In this document: positions 11,062 to 20,255 of the stretch, piece by piece | Numbering within the stretch: position 1 is the first letter of the stretch | Layout: each line of letters starts with the position of its first letter | The notes under the pieces: model-generated | Database searches by the model: none | What the model was told of the DNA's origin: nothing | What the model saw: the letters and a program-made list of their open reading frames with translations, nothing else | Program-made: the position numbers and the translations under genes | From: Treponema sp. | Lineage (GTDB): Bacteria > Spirochaetota > Spirochaetia > Treponematales > Breznakiellaceae | Length of the DNA stretch: 64,000 bases | Assembly: GCA_009780855.1 (NCBI GenBank) | Contig: WQZG01000003.1 | Span: 21,875-85,874 of the forward strand | Direction: 5' to 3'

Positions 11062-11942
11062 TTGCCATATTTAAACGCGAAATTAAAGCGTATTTTGTAA
11101 CTCCCATAGGCTATCTTTACATGGGGCTTTTCCTTCTGATTACCGGAATCTTTTTTACCTTCAGCAATATTTTTTCGCAGAGTTCCTATTATTCCGGCTT
11201 CCTTGGAAGCGTTCTCTTTATTTACCTTTTTGCGATTCCCCTTTTAACCATGAGGCTGTTCTCCGAGGAAAGGCGGCAAAAAACCGACCAGCTTCTGCTT
11301 ACCAGCCCGGTTTCCATACCCGCTATTGTCTGCGGAAAATTCCTGGCCGCGCTGACCCTCTACGCGTTTACGATTGTTGTTACGATCCTTTACGCGGTTA
11401 TTATAGCGGTTTACGGTGATTTGATAGTTACAGAGACAGTGGGCAGTTATATAGGCTTCCTTTTCCTGGGCGCCTGCTATATCGCGATCGGGGTTTTTAT
11501 TTCCGCCAGCACCGAGAACCAGCTTACCGCGGCTCTGGTTACCTTCTTCTCCCTGATGGTAATCTGGTTAATCGATCCTATCGCACAGATGATTCCGTCC
11601 GACGCCTTGTCCGGGGTTATTTCCGCCGGCGCGCTTGCGCTTATTGTTGTTGTCTTTTTGTTTATAAGCACACGGAACTGGTTTATCACCCTGATAACCG
11701 CCGTATTGGCGGCAGCCGTAATTCTGTTTATGTATTTCTTTACCAGCAATTATTATTACTTGTTCAGAAATGTTTTTTCCGGCTTCCTCCAGAATTTTTT
11801 GGGCTGGTTCTCGCTTAACCGCCGGTATCAGAATTTCTCAATGGGTCTGCTGAAATTTGATTCACTTCTTTATTATATCTCGTTCAGCGGTTTATTCCTT
11901 TTCTTGACCATACGGCTCATAGAAAAGCGGCGGTGGAATTAG
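11058..11942 (+). CDS. ABC transporter permease (GldF/ABC-2 like)
   Basis: Multi-TM; IAIFKREIKAYFVTPIGYLYMG; LLTMRLFSEERRQKTDQLLLTSPVS; overlaps upstream ATPase. Confidence 0.92.
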   Translation: MIAIFKREIKAYFVTPIGYLYMGLFLLITGIFFTFSNIFSQSSYYSGFLGSVLFIYLFAIPLLTMRLFSEERRQKTDQLLLTSPVSIPAIVCGKFLAALTLYAFTIVVTILYAVIIAVYGDLIVTETVGSYIGFLFLGACYIAIGVFISASTENQLTAALVTFFSLMVIWLIDPIAQMIPSDALSGVISAGALALIVVVFLFISTRNWFITLITAVLAAAVILFMYFFTSNYYYLFRNVFSGFLQNFLGWFSLNRRYQNFSMGLLKFDSLLYYISFSGLFLFLTIRLIEKRRWN

Positions 11943-11946
11943 GAGT

Positions 11947-13413
11947 ATGGCAATGAAAATGAAAGATATCAAAGGCTTAAAAAACATCCGGGAATCCTTT
12001 AAAACCCGGCAGGTTAAATACGGCGGATATGCGGCTCTAATAACAATCGCGGTTATCGTGGGCCTCATTCTTATAAACCTTATCATCGGACAGTTATCCC
12101 CGCAGATCGACATGACAGAGAGCGGACTCTTTTCCCTTTCGGATCAGAGCACACAGGTTGTCGACCTGATCAAGTCTCCCGTAAACTTTTACGGCATGTG
12201 GCGGCCGGGCGACGAGAACCAGCAGCTTACCGAAGTAATCGATCTCTACCTGGCCCGGAATAAAAACATCAGGCTGCAGGTTGTTGACCCCAACAAGAAT
12301 CCGGCCCTTGTTTCCAAATACGACAAGACCAATCAGGGAATACAGCCCGGGTCCCTTATTGTCGAAGGTGAGAAAGGTTTCAAAATCATCGCCCCTTCTG
12401 ACATGTATGATTATACGACCAACCAGAACAATCAGCAGAATGTAACCGGTCTGGCGATGGAAAGACGCATTACAGCCGCCCTTCTCTTTGTGGCGACCGG
12501 CCAGACCCCTGTTGTTTACGAGATTCTTGGGCACCAGGAATATACGCTGAATGATCTGCAGGTACAAACCCTGGTTGAGCGGGAAAACTTTACAGTCAAT
12601 CAGCTTAACCTGGTTCAGTCCGATATACCGTCGGATGCTTCGGTTCTTATACTGAACGCTCCCCGCGCGGATCTCTCCCAGGGCGAGGCCGACAAAATTC
12701 TGGCATACCTGGACAACGGCGGCCGTCTGCTGATTCTGGCGGATTACAGGATCCGCGAGCTTCCCGTTCTAAACCAGATAATGGCCAGTTACGGCATGCA
12801 GTTTGACTTTGGGCTCCTTATGGAAACCAATACGAATTATACTGCCGGCGCCTATTACCTGGAAATTCCGGATGTGCCTGACCACGATATTACCAAACCT
12901 TTGACGGATCAGCGGACTCCTGTTCTGCTGCCCTTTGCCATGGGGGTTTCACAGCTATCGGCAGTAAGGCGTTCAATCGAACTTAAACCGCTTTTTACAT
13001 CATCAAGCGATTCGTTCCTCCGCACCAATCTTGATGAGACATCAACATCCAAAGTCAGCACCGATGTATCAGGTCCGATCACCCTCGGCATGACCGCCAT
13101 GGATCCTTCCTGGATCGATCCCAATAATCCCCAGCCCCAGGCCCGTGTTGTAGCGATTGGCTGCGGCAGCCTGCTGGAGCCTGTGAGTTACTTCGGCCAG
13201 ATTCCCGGCAATCTCGACGTTTTTATGAACAGCGTTACCTGGCTGCAGGATCGTCCGGAAACCTTGTCGGTGCGTTCCAAGAGTCTGTTCCTGCTGCCCA
13301 TGAGAATCAACGGAACCCTGATGATAATTTACGGGATTTTCTTTGTAATAATAATTCCTGTGGGATTCTTTATCGCCGGGTTTATTGTCTGGCTCAGGCG
13401 GCGGCACTTATAA
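11947..13413 (+). CDS. Gld-like ABC-type auxiliary protein (GldG-like)
   Basis: Position after GldF-like gene; NLIIGQLSPQIDMTESGLFSLSDQSTQVV N-terminus and C-terminal TM. Confidence 0.88.
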   Translation: MAMKMKDIKGLKNIRESFKTRQVKYGGYAALITIAVIVGLILINLIIGQLSPQIDMTESGLFSLSDQSTQVVDLIKSPVNFYGMWRPGDENQQLTEVIDLYLARNKNIRLQVVDPNKNPALVSKYDKTNQGIQPGSLIVEGEKGFKIIAPSDMYDYTTNQNNQQNVTGLAMERRITAALLFVATGQTPVVYEILGHQEYTLNDLQVQTLVERENFTVNQLNLVQSDIPSDASVLILNAPRADLSQGEADKILAYLDNGGRLLILADYRIRELPVLNQIMASYGMQFDFGLLMETNTNYTAGAYYLEIPDVPDHDITKPLTDQRTPVLLPFAMGVSQLSAVRRSIELKPLFTSSSDSFLRTNLDETSTSKVSTDVSGPITLGMTAMDPSWIDPNNPQPQARVVAIGCGSLLEPVSYFGQIPGNLDVFMNSVTWLQDRPETLSVRSKSLFLLPMRINGTLMIIYGIFFVIIIPVGFFIAGFIVWLRRRHL

Positions 13414-13423
13414 GGCGGGAGTC

Positions 13424-14851
13424 ATGACCAGAAAGAACATCACCGTTATCGCGGCATTGGCCGCAGTTGTTGTGTGCGTCGGGGTTTATCTGTTCCTGAC
13501 GCAATCGAAAATCGGCAAGGACTGGGTTAAGTCGTTAAAGCCCGGTCCTTCCTATGATTTTTCCAATTATCCGGAATCACCGCGTCTTACGGATTTTGAT
13601 TCCAATAAATTAAACCGGATCGAAAACAGGGGCGAAGGTTATTCCCTTGTGCGTAATGGAGATACCTGGACTCTTACTTCGTCTGTTGTTCCCGTCAATT
13701 TGGTTAAGCTTGATCAGAGTATTATTTCCAATAAACTCTGGTCAATTTCCAGCATTTATGCTGAAGAACTAATCGAAGATAATCCGGCGGATTTAACTAT
13801 TTACGGCCTTGATAATCCTTATGGAGATGTGCTCCTCGGAGATACTGACGGCAAGAGCGTAGAAATTATTTTTGGCAATTTTACTCCTACTAAAGCTTCG
13901 CGTTATGTAATGGTCGCGGGGAGTCCCAATGTATACAGCCTGTCTACATATTCAACAGACAATCTGCTTTTTAGCCTGGACAGTGTAAGGGATAAAACCT
14001 TAATCGCTTCTCTTGATCCGCAAAAAGTTACCCGTTTTATCCTGGAACCCAAACCGGACAATAATCCCAACGGTTACGGGAAAATCGACATAGCAACCAA
14101 AGACGCAGACAACGTTTATATTTCCAGTTTTACCGGTTTTACAATGAGTTCTCCCTACGCCGACGTATGCGGAGTAGACAGTGAAAAATTCGGGGCTGTA
14201 CTTGACGCGCTGCCTAACCTGCAGATCCGCGCATATGTTGACGATACTCCCGGATCTCTTGCGTCCTACGGTCTGGATAAACCCGGCCGTGTTTATTTTG
14301 AAACACCGGACGGCAAGCTGGACATCCTGTTTGGCAACAGCGACAGCGGCGCCTATTACGCCAGATACAACGGCGATCCTTCAATATTTTTGCTTGAAGG
14401 CCTTGACCCGATTATAAGTCCTTCGCCTTTCTCATTAATGGATAAATTCGCCATGATATTCAACATTGACAATGTGGACGCGTTTACCGTTGAAGGCGAC
14501 GGCCAGAAACTGGACGTGACTATCGACGGCAAGGGCGATGACGCTATTTTCCATGTAAACGGAAAGAGGGCGATGGACAAGGAGTTCAGGGCGTTTTACC
14601 AGGCGGTTATTGGCCTTTTGATTGACGCCGAATATACCGGTCCCGCAAATCCGCCCCGCGGCGACGGCACAGACTGGACAATTCAGTATAAACTCAATAC
14701 TCCCGCAGGTGTCCAGTTATCCATCCGGCTTATTCCGTATAACAGGGATTTTTATATTCTTGAAAGGGACGGACACCGTGAATTCATGATTGCGCGGACC
14801 CAGGCCAGGCGTATTTTTGATACCGAGGCGAAACTGGTCTATACTGAATAA
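13424..14851 (+). CDS. DUF4340 domain-containing protein
   Basis: Follows GldG-like gene; one N-terminal TM and YGLDNPYGDVLLGDTDGKSVEIIFGN repeats; ATG at 13424 preferred. Confidence 0.82.
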   Translation: MTRKNITVIAALAAVVVCVGVYLFLTQSKIGKDWVKSLKPGPSYDFSNYPESPRLTDFDSNKLNRIENRGEGYSLVRNGDTWTLTSSVVPVNLVKLDQSIISNKLWSISSIYAEELIEDNPADLTIYGLDNPYGDVLLGDTDGKSVEIIFGNFTPTKASRYVMVAGSPNVYSLSTYSTDNLLFSLDSVRDKTLIASLDPQKVTRFILEPKPDNNPNGYGKIDIATKDADNVYISSFTGFTMSSPYADVCGVDSEKFGAVLDALPNLQIRAYVDDTPGSLASYGLDKPGRVYFETPDGKLDILFGNSDSGAYYARYNGDPSIFLLEGLDPIISPSPFSLMDKFAMIFNIDNVDAFTVEGDGQKLDVTIDGKGDDAIFHVNGKRAMDKEFRAFYQAVIGLLIDAEYTGPANPPRGDGTDWTIQYKLNTPAGVQLSIRLIPYNRDFYILERDGHREFMIARTQARRIFDTEAKLVYTE

Positions 14852-14877
14852 GGCTATTATCCCCAAAGGATAATACG

Positions 14878-15996
14878 ATGGATAAAAAAATTTTTTTTGA
14901 TCGCGGCCGGATGAATTATTTTCCGCTCCGGCAGCGGTTTAGTAAAGTAGACATAACCAATGCCGCTGTGCTGCCGGAAAAAATTAAAGGTTTGCATGAG
15001 CGGCAAACACTTCCGGATCTGGATGAAAAAGTCCGCCCCCTGGCCGCGCAGATACTGGCCGCCAAAAAAAATAAAAGTTCGGTAATTTGTACATTCGGGG
15101 CCCATGCCATTAAAAACGGTCTGGGCCCGCTTCTTGGCGATATGCTGGAAAGGGGCTGGTTTACCCATCTTGCTTCAAACGGCGCCGCCATTATCCATGA
15201 TTGGGAATTTTCCTGGCTTGGCAGGTCCAGCGAGGATGTCCGGGAAAACGCCGCTGCCGGGCGTTTTGGCGCCTGGGAAGAAACCGGGCTCTATATAAAT
15301 CTGGCCCTTGCCTGCGGAGCCTGGCAGGGATTCGGTTACGCGGCTTCTGTCGGGAAAATGATCGCTGACGGCGGAATAAAAATTCCTGACAAAAGGGAGT
15401 TAAATGAACCGCCTACAGCAGCGGCAATGGATTTATCGGAATTAATCGAAAGTCTTGGATTGGAACCGGGCTTTATTGCCATACCTCATCCGTTTAAAAA
15501 ATACAGTCTCCTTGCCGCGGCCTTTGAAGCCGGCAAACCTTTTACCTGCCATCCCATGTTCGGCCATGACATTATCTACACCCACAAAGCCAACCGCGGG
15601 GCAGTCATAGGCCGGACAGCGGAACGCGACTTTTTGGAATTTGTTTCTTCTGTGGAAAACCTGGAAGGCGGTGTTTATCTGTCTGTAGGTTCCGCCGTAA
15701 TGTCTCCCATGATTTTTGAAAAAGCCCTGTCCATGGCCCGCAACGCTGTGATTGCAGAAGGCGGACCGGCAGAGCCCATACGGAACTGCGGAATTTATGT
15801 AGTTGACCTTCAGCATTCTGCATGGGACTGGTCAAAGGGAGAACCTCCCATGGAAAATCCGGCGTATTACTTGCGCTACATGAAAACTTTTAACCGTATG
15901 GGCTGCAGGGCCGAATACATCACCGCTGACAACCGGGATTTTTTAATAAGCCTGTATAATACGCTGGATAAAATGGACAGGCAGGGCGGTTTATGA
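14878..15996 (+). CDS. Conserved protein with deoxyhypusine synthase-like motifs (function uncertain)
   Basis: TFGAHAIKNGLGPLL, ASNGAAIIHDWEFSWLGRSSEDVRENAAAGRFGAWEETG; clear DHS catalytic-Lys region not seen. Confidence 0.5.
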   Translation: MDKKIFFDRGRMNYFPLRQRFSKVDITNAAVLPEKIKGLHERQTLPDLDEKVRPLAAQILAAKKNKSSVICTFGAHAIKNGLGPLLGDMLERGWFTHLASNGAAIIHDWEFSWLGRSSEDVRENAAAGRFGAWEETGLYINLALACGAWQGFGYAASVGKMIADGGIKIPDKRELNEPPTAAAMDLSELIESLGLEPGFIAIPHPFKKYSLLAAAFEAGKPFTCHPMFGHDIIYTHKANRGAVIGRTAERDFLEFVSSVENLEGGVYLSVGSAVMSPMIFEKALSMARNAVIAEGGPAEPIRNCGIYVVDLQHSAWDWSKGEPPMENPAYYLRYMKTFNRMGCRAEYITADNRDFLISLYNTLDKMDRQGGL

Positions 15997-16979
15997 AGAT
16001 CGACGCCGCAGGGTCAAGCGCCGCAAAGTCAAATGATATTTTTATCGGGGTAGATATAGGCGGGACCAAAACCGCTATCTGCGCGGGCAGTAAAACCGGG
16101 CAAGTATTTGAAAAGAATGTCTTCCCAACAGATAAAAATCCCGCGACCGCCCAGGACAATATCCTGTCCGCCTGTAATTTTTTGTTCGAAAAATACACAG
16201 GCACTGCTGCTGGCGGCAATCCTGGAAACTCCGGTGGTAAAATCGCCGCCATAGGTGTTTCCTGCGGAGGCCCCCTGGACGCCGGCCTGGGAATAATACA
16301 ATCCCCTCCCAACCTGCCCGGCTGGGACAATGTTCCGATTGTAGAAATGCTTCGGAGGAGGTTCTCTGTACCGGCTTTTATCGAAAACGACGCAAATGCC
16401 TGTGCCCTTGCCGAGTACCTGTACGGTGCGGGCCGCGGATGCGCCAACATGGTTTTTTTAACATTTGGCACAGGCCTGGGCGCCGGCCTGATATTGGACG
16501 GGAAACTCTACCGCGGCTCAAGCGGACTGGCAGGGGAAGCCGGCCATATAAGGATGAGCAAAGACGGACCAGCAGGATACGGCAAACACGGTGCTTTGGA
16601 AGGCTGGTGTTCCGGGGGCGGCCTAAGCGAAGCGTATAATGATACTTTTGGCGAACGAATCTCCGGCGGGGAAGTCTGCATCCGCGCAGAGGGCGGCGAC
16701 GCCAAAGCTTTAAAAATAATTGAAAAAAGCGCGCAGATGCTCGGCTATTTCCTGGCCGCAGTCATTGATTTTATAAATCCGGACCGGATAATAATAGGCA
16801 GCATCTTTGTCCGCAGCGAAAAATTATTCCGCGCTTGTCTGGAAAAAATTATAGCCGCCGAATGCCTGCCCCAAACAGCTGCAGTCTGCAAAGTTCTGCC
16901 GGCCGCGTTAGGTGAGAATCTTGGCGATGTTGCCGCCCTGTCGGCAGCCGCCAACGGGATTGGGTTTTTGGGTAAATAA
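15993..16979 (+). CDS. ROK-family sugar kinase/regulator-like protein
   Basis: GVDIGGTKTAICAG, GVSCGGPLDAG, ENDANACALAEYLYGAGRG, FGTGLGAGLILDG; ATGA overlap with upstream gene. Confidence 0.92.
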   Translation: MKIDAAGSSAAKSNDIFIGVDIGGTKTAICAGSKTGQVFEKNVFPTDKNPATAQDNILSACNFLFEKYTGTAAGGNPGNSGGKIAAIGVSCGGPLDAGLGIIQSPPNLPGWDNVPIVEMLRRRFSVPAFIENDANACALAEYLYGAGRGCANMVFLTFGTGLGAGLILDGKLYRGSSGLAGEAGHIRMSKDGPAGYGKHGALEGWCSGGGLSEAYNDTFGERISGGEVCIRAEGGDAKALKIIEKSAQMLGYFLAAVIDFINPDRIIIGSIFVRSEKLFRACLEKIIAAECLPQTAAVCKVLPAALGENLGDVAALSAAANGIGFLGK

Positions 16980-16982
16980 TTC

Positions 16983-17294
16983 CTAAATTTCAATGCCTGT
17001 TTTTTGAATCTCGGACAGGAAACCGGCATAATCTTCATTGGGATCAATAATATGCGGTTCTATTCTGAAATCAACATCTTTTCGCAGCCGCCAGATTGGA
17101 ACAATTGTTTCTTCATAATTACCGGTCCATTCACTTACAATTAAAGCGATGTCAATATCGCTGTCTTTCCTGGAGCATTCTTTGGCGTATGAACCAAACA
17201 GATAAGCCTTGTCCACTTGTATTGGTATATCACTTGCTCTAACCAGTTTAATATATTTTTTTGCGATAGATATTACATCATCTTTTTTATCCAT
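16983..17294 (-). CDS. MNT-type nucleotidyltransferase domain protein
   Basis: AYLFGSYAKECSRKDSDIDIALI (GSYA..SDIDI). Confidence 0.9.
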   Translation of the reverse strand: MDKKDDVISIAKKYIKLVRASDIPIQVDKAYLFGSYAKECSRKDSDIDIALIVSEWTGNYEETIVPIWRLRKDVDFRIEPHIIDPNEDYAGFLSEIQKTGIEI

Positions 17295-17665
17295 TGCAGG
17301 AATTCCTTAGTTTGTTCGTATATTTTTTGGGTTATTTCTTTAGTCATATATTGAGCTATTTTATTTTTATAATCCGGGTAACGGGCTTCAATATTCAGGG
17401 GGGTTAATCTTTCTAAAAAGATTATTTGCTCTTTTGATAATAAATTATAAAGACCGGATTGCTGAGCTAAAAATTCTAAATCATGTTTAAATGGAGGTGT
17501 TTCATCTTTTCCCTTGATGAAGTAACCTTTTAAAATTTTTTCTATTGCTTGATGACACATAAATCCGGTATATGTATAATGTCCATTCATTAATAATGTT
17601 TCCGCTACCGCAAAATCATTATTGGATAATTCAATCCAATATGACATTTTTTCTTCTATTGTCAA
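17273..17665 (-). CDS. HEPN domain-containing protein
   Basis: WIELSNNDFAVAETLLMNGHYTYTGFMCHQAIEKILKGYFI, IEARYPDY; overlaps MNT gene. Confidence 0.9.
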   Translation of the reverse strand: MTIEEKMSYWIELSNNDFAVAETLLMNGHYTYTGFMCHQAIEKILKGYFIKGKDETPPFKHDLEFLAQQSGLYNLLSKEQIIFLERLTPLNIEARYPDYKNKIAQYMTKEITQKIYEQTKEFLQWIKKMM

Positions 17666-17811
17666 TCAATTTTCCTTTTTATTTTTTAATAATAATAATT
17701 ATTTATTAAAGATGTCCAGTCATCCAGTTGTTTAAATATTTTTTTATTAAACGAGTCGAAATAATATGGTATTGTCAGATTTCTTTGCTTATGATATACA
17801 TAATTTAATCT

Positions 17812-17882
17812 GCGGACGTCATATAACGGTATTATCCAAGCTTCCCAAGCTTGTGACGCGGGTTCGACTCCCGTCGTCCGCT
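17812..17882 (+). tRNA. tRNA-Gly(CCC)
   Basis: Acceptor GCGGACG/CGTCCGC with T discriminator; anticodon stem CAAGC-TTCCCAA-GCTTG; T-arm GCGGG-TTCGACT-CCCGT; CCA not encoded. Confidence 0.9.
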
Positions 17883-17940
17883 AATAAATTCGTAGTCTGC
17901 AAAAGAAATTCACTATAATAAAAAAATTATTATATTGCAG

Positions 17941-18160
17941 AATAAACCGGGAGTCGAAACGTAGCCGCGGCGTCTGAGGGTATGAAATACCCGAAGAGGC
18001 AAACTGCCATGGATGCCGTGGCACCGCTGAATAGCGGTGCAGTAAATCCTTCCAATCGCCAAACGGCCCGAAGGGACGTATGGCAGTTTAGCGGTGGAGA
18101 CGGTCTGGAGGGAGCTGCCAGGAGGTCAGCGACTAGAAGGGACTCCCGTCGTCCGCTGAA
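17941..18160 (+). ncRNA. Putative structured RNA-like repeat element, copy 1 (about 220 nt)
   Basis: Aligns with 20114-20255; hairpin GGGUAU-gaa-AUACCC, enclosing GUCU/AGGC, CCGC/GCGG, CAGUUU/AGCUG, GACGG/CCGUC pairings; extra GCACCGCT-gaat-AGCGGTGC hairpin absent from copy 2. Confidence 0.6.
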
Positions 18161-18376
18161 AAATTTTTACACAACAGAAAACCTTATGTAGAAAAAATTA
18201 TCGAATTGTCAATTATTTTCGAGGGATTTTTATGGATTTGATAGACAGCTTCGCCGATACCAATATCAATTTGGTGAAGATTCCGTATTCCGGCATAGCT
18301 TCATGGTTGCTGATAACACATAGTTTCTGTGAAAATCACCGGCTAATAAAATTAACATTAATTCCTTTTTTTCCGC

Positions 18377-18428
18377 ATTCGTCAAATAGCGAATTTTTTT
18401 ATATGAAAAATATCGTTATTTGACGAAT
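18377..18428. repeat. 16-bp-stem inverted repeat (terminator-like or MITE remnant)
   Basis: attcgtcaaatagcga ... tcgttatttgacgaat, one mismatch (G-U in RNA), 20-nt loop. Confidence 0.7.
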
Positions 18429-18539
18429 TTTATTATTATAACAATTAGAAGTATTTGATTGTTTAGCCATATATTTTGATCCCATCTCTTGTCACTTTTT
18501 GTTCAAGTGTTAAATCGTCCATACGATTTAATATCTGCT

Positions 18540-19103
18540 TCAACCAATTTCGCTGAGTCTGTCACAAGTAAAATTCGGGATTTCCTGCGGTGTCCTGGGT
18601 TCCTGGTTTTTGTGCATACCGGTCCTGTGTCTGATTGTCCTCATTCCGATTGCTTTTGCCGGAATTATGTCCTTGTCAATGCGGCGGCCGATCATGACGC
18701 TTTGGGCGGGGAGGCAGCCGCATTTGTTCAATACTGCTTCAAAGTACCGCAGGTCCGGTTTGGTAATTTGGTAGTTTTCCTGGGTCTCTGTAAATTTAAA
18801 ATACTGCAGCAGATTTTCGTTTTGCAGAAATAGTTTAAGTGCCTGCCCGTATTGGCCCATTATACCGATTTTATATTGTTTGGAATATTTTATTAGAAAA
18901 TCTTTTATCCCGTCCATCAGTTTTAAACCGCTGTTGAGATTTTTTGCTTCTTCTGCGTCGGCCAGGTATTGCGAGGCGGAGTAATCCGGAATATGTTTCT
19001 GAATTGCCGCTGTAATGGCCCTGGCCATATTACGCTCAAATTCAGTTTCGTCCAGGATAACTCCGCCCGCATCAAGAAAAATATTTTTTATAGTTATTTT
19101 CAA
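18540..19103 (-). pseudogene. HAD-superfamily hydrolase, decayed copy A
   Basis: Near-identical to 20229..20924 but with a net 35-codon in-frame deletion and motif IV changed from MIGDRIDKD to MIGRRIDKD. Confidence 0.7.
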
Positions 19104-19158
19104 AAAGCACTTGATAAATGAATAGTAATATTTTATTATAACTGTTAAGGAAGATAAT

Positions 19159-19779
19159 ATGAATGTATTTTTATATGTACTTGATACGCTGGCGGATTGG
19201 GAAATAAGTTATCTTACATCAGAAATAAACAGCGGAAGATATTTAAAGAAGAATATTGAAAAACCAAAAATTATTAAAATTGGAAAAAATCTAAAGTCAA
19301 TTAAAACAATGGGGGGAATGGAAATAACTCCTGACATTTGCGTTAAAGACATTAAGGCCCGGGAAGGTGATTTACTTATACTGCCCGGAGCAGATACCTG
19401 GCTGAATGGAGATAATAATGAGATTTTAAATTTTGTAAATGAAAATGTAAATTCAAATTTAACAATCGCAGCAATTTGCGGTGCAACAATCGGTTTGGCT
19501 AATATTGGTTTCTTAAATGAAATAAAACATACAAGCAATAGTTTGGATTATTTAAAAATGATATGTCCGAATTATAAAGGTGAAAAATATTTTTGCAATC
19601 AACCGATCGTTATCTGCAATAATATAATAACTGCTACAGGTTTGGCGCCATTGGAGTTTACATATGAAAAATTAAAAAAGGTTAATATTATGGAGAGTAA
19701 TACCATTGAAGCATGGTATTATTTATATAAAACAAGGGAAGATAAATATTTTTTTGAATTATTGGAATCAATTAAATAA
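19159..19779 (+). CDS. DJ-1/PfpI family protein
   Basis: EGDLLILPGADTW, TIAAICGATIGLANIGFL nucleophile-elbow motif, NIITATGLAPLEFTYE. Confidence 0.87.
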   Translation: MNVFLYVLDTLADWEISYLTSEINSGRYLKKNIEKPKIIKIGKNLKSIKTMGGMEITPDICVKDIKAREGDLLILPGADTWLNGDNNEILNFVNENVNSNLTIAAICGATIGLANIGFLNEIKHTSNSLDYLKMICPNYKGEKYFCNQPIVICNNIITATGLAPLEFTYEKLKKVNIMESNTIEAWYYLYKTREDKYFFELLESIK

Positions 19780-19903
19780 AAATTATAAAGTGAAGTTATT
19801 TCATTTATTTCAAAAATTATATACAAGTTTGTTTTACACACAACCTAATGGCTCATTTCTATTGAACGCCGCATCAGAGGGGCTATGGTTAGATTTAACG
19901 TGA

Positions 19904-20062
19904 GGCATCGCGATTATAGCACCTGATGCATATAAACATGAAAAAAATATTCTTTTTAAAAATAGAAAACGTTCTCACTTAGAAACTGATTCGGTCGAAA
20001 ATTGGAAAATAAATGTTTTTTCATTAATAAAAAAAAATAAAAAATATATTGATCATAAATAG
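19904..20062 (+). pseudogene. Gene remnant, possibly the C-terminus of an alpha/beta hydrolase-like protein
   Basis: Conceptual frame GIAIIAPDAYKHEKNILFKNRKRSHLETDSVENWKINVFSLIKKNKKYIDHK*, preceded by an in-frame TGA. Confidence 0.35.
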
Positions 20063-20113
20063 TTATATTTAGGATATGGAATACATCTTTTAACAGATAT
20101 TTTTATATAGCCG

Positions 20114-20255
20114 GATAAACCAGAAGTCAAAACAGAGCCGCGGTTCCGTAGGTATGTAAATACCCGTAAGAACGTATGGCAGTTTCGTGGCTGAGACGAC
20201 CTGGAGGGAACTGAAAGGAAGTCAGTGATCAGAAGAGACTCCAGTCGTCCGCTGA
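20114..20255 (+). ncRNA. Putative structured RNA-like repeat element, copy 2 (about 142 nt)
   Basis: AGCCGCG/CGUGGCU, GUUC/GAAC, GGUAU-guaa-AUACC, GACGAC/GUCGUC and possible CAGUUU/GAACUG pseudoknot; same order as copy 1. Confidence 0.6.

Noticed and set aside
17866-18158. attL/attR of a tRNA-integrated genomic island
   Set aside because: The repeat encloses only about 275 bp without integrase, and the same end occurs at the distant second copy, so it belongs to the element
18121-18160. Group I intron core (gtcagcgactaga resembles the R element)
   Set aside because: No convincing matching P/Q/S elements, copy 2 does not preserve it, and the neighbouring tRNA is already intact
17982-18191. 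69-aa ORF within RNA-like element copy 1
   Set aside because: Not open in copy 2, Arg-rich, lies across predicted stems; better explained as non-coding
18232-18423. 63-aa ORF in the island
   Set aside because: Its end coincides with the inverted repeat and no domain is recognisable; too weak to call
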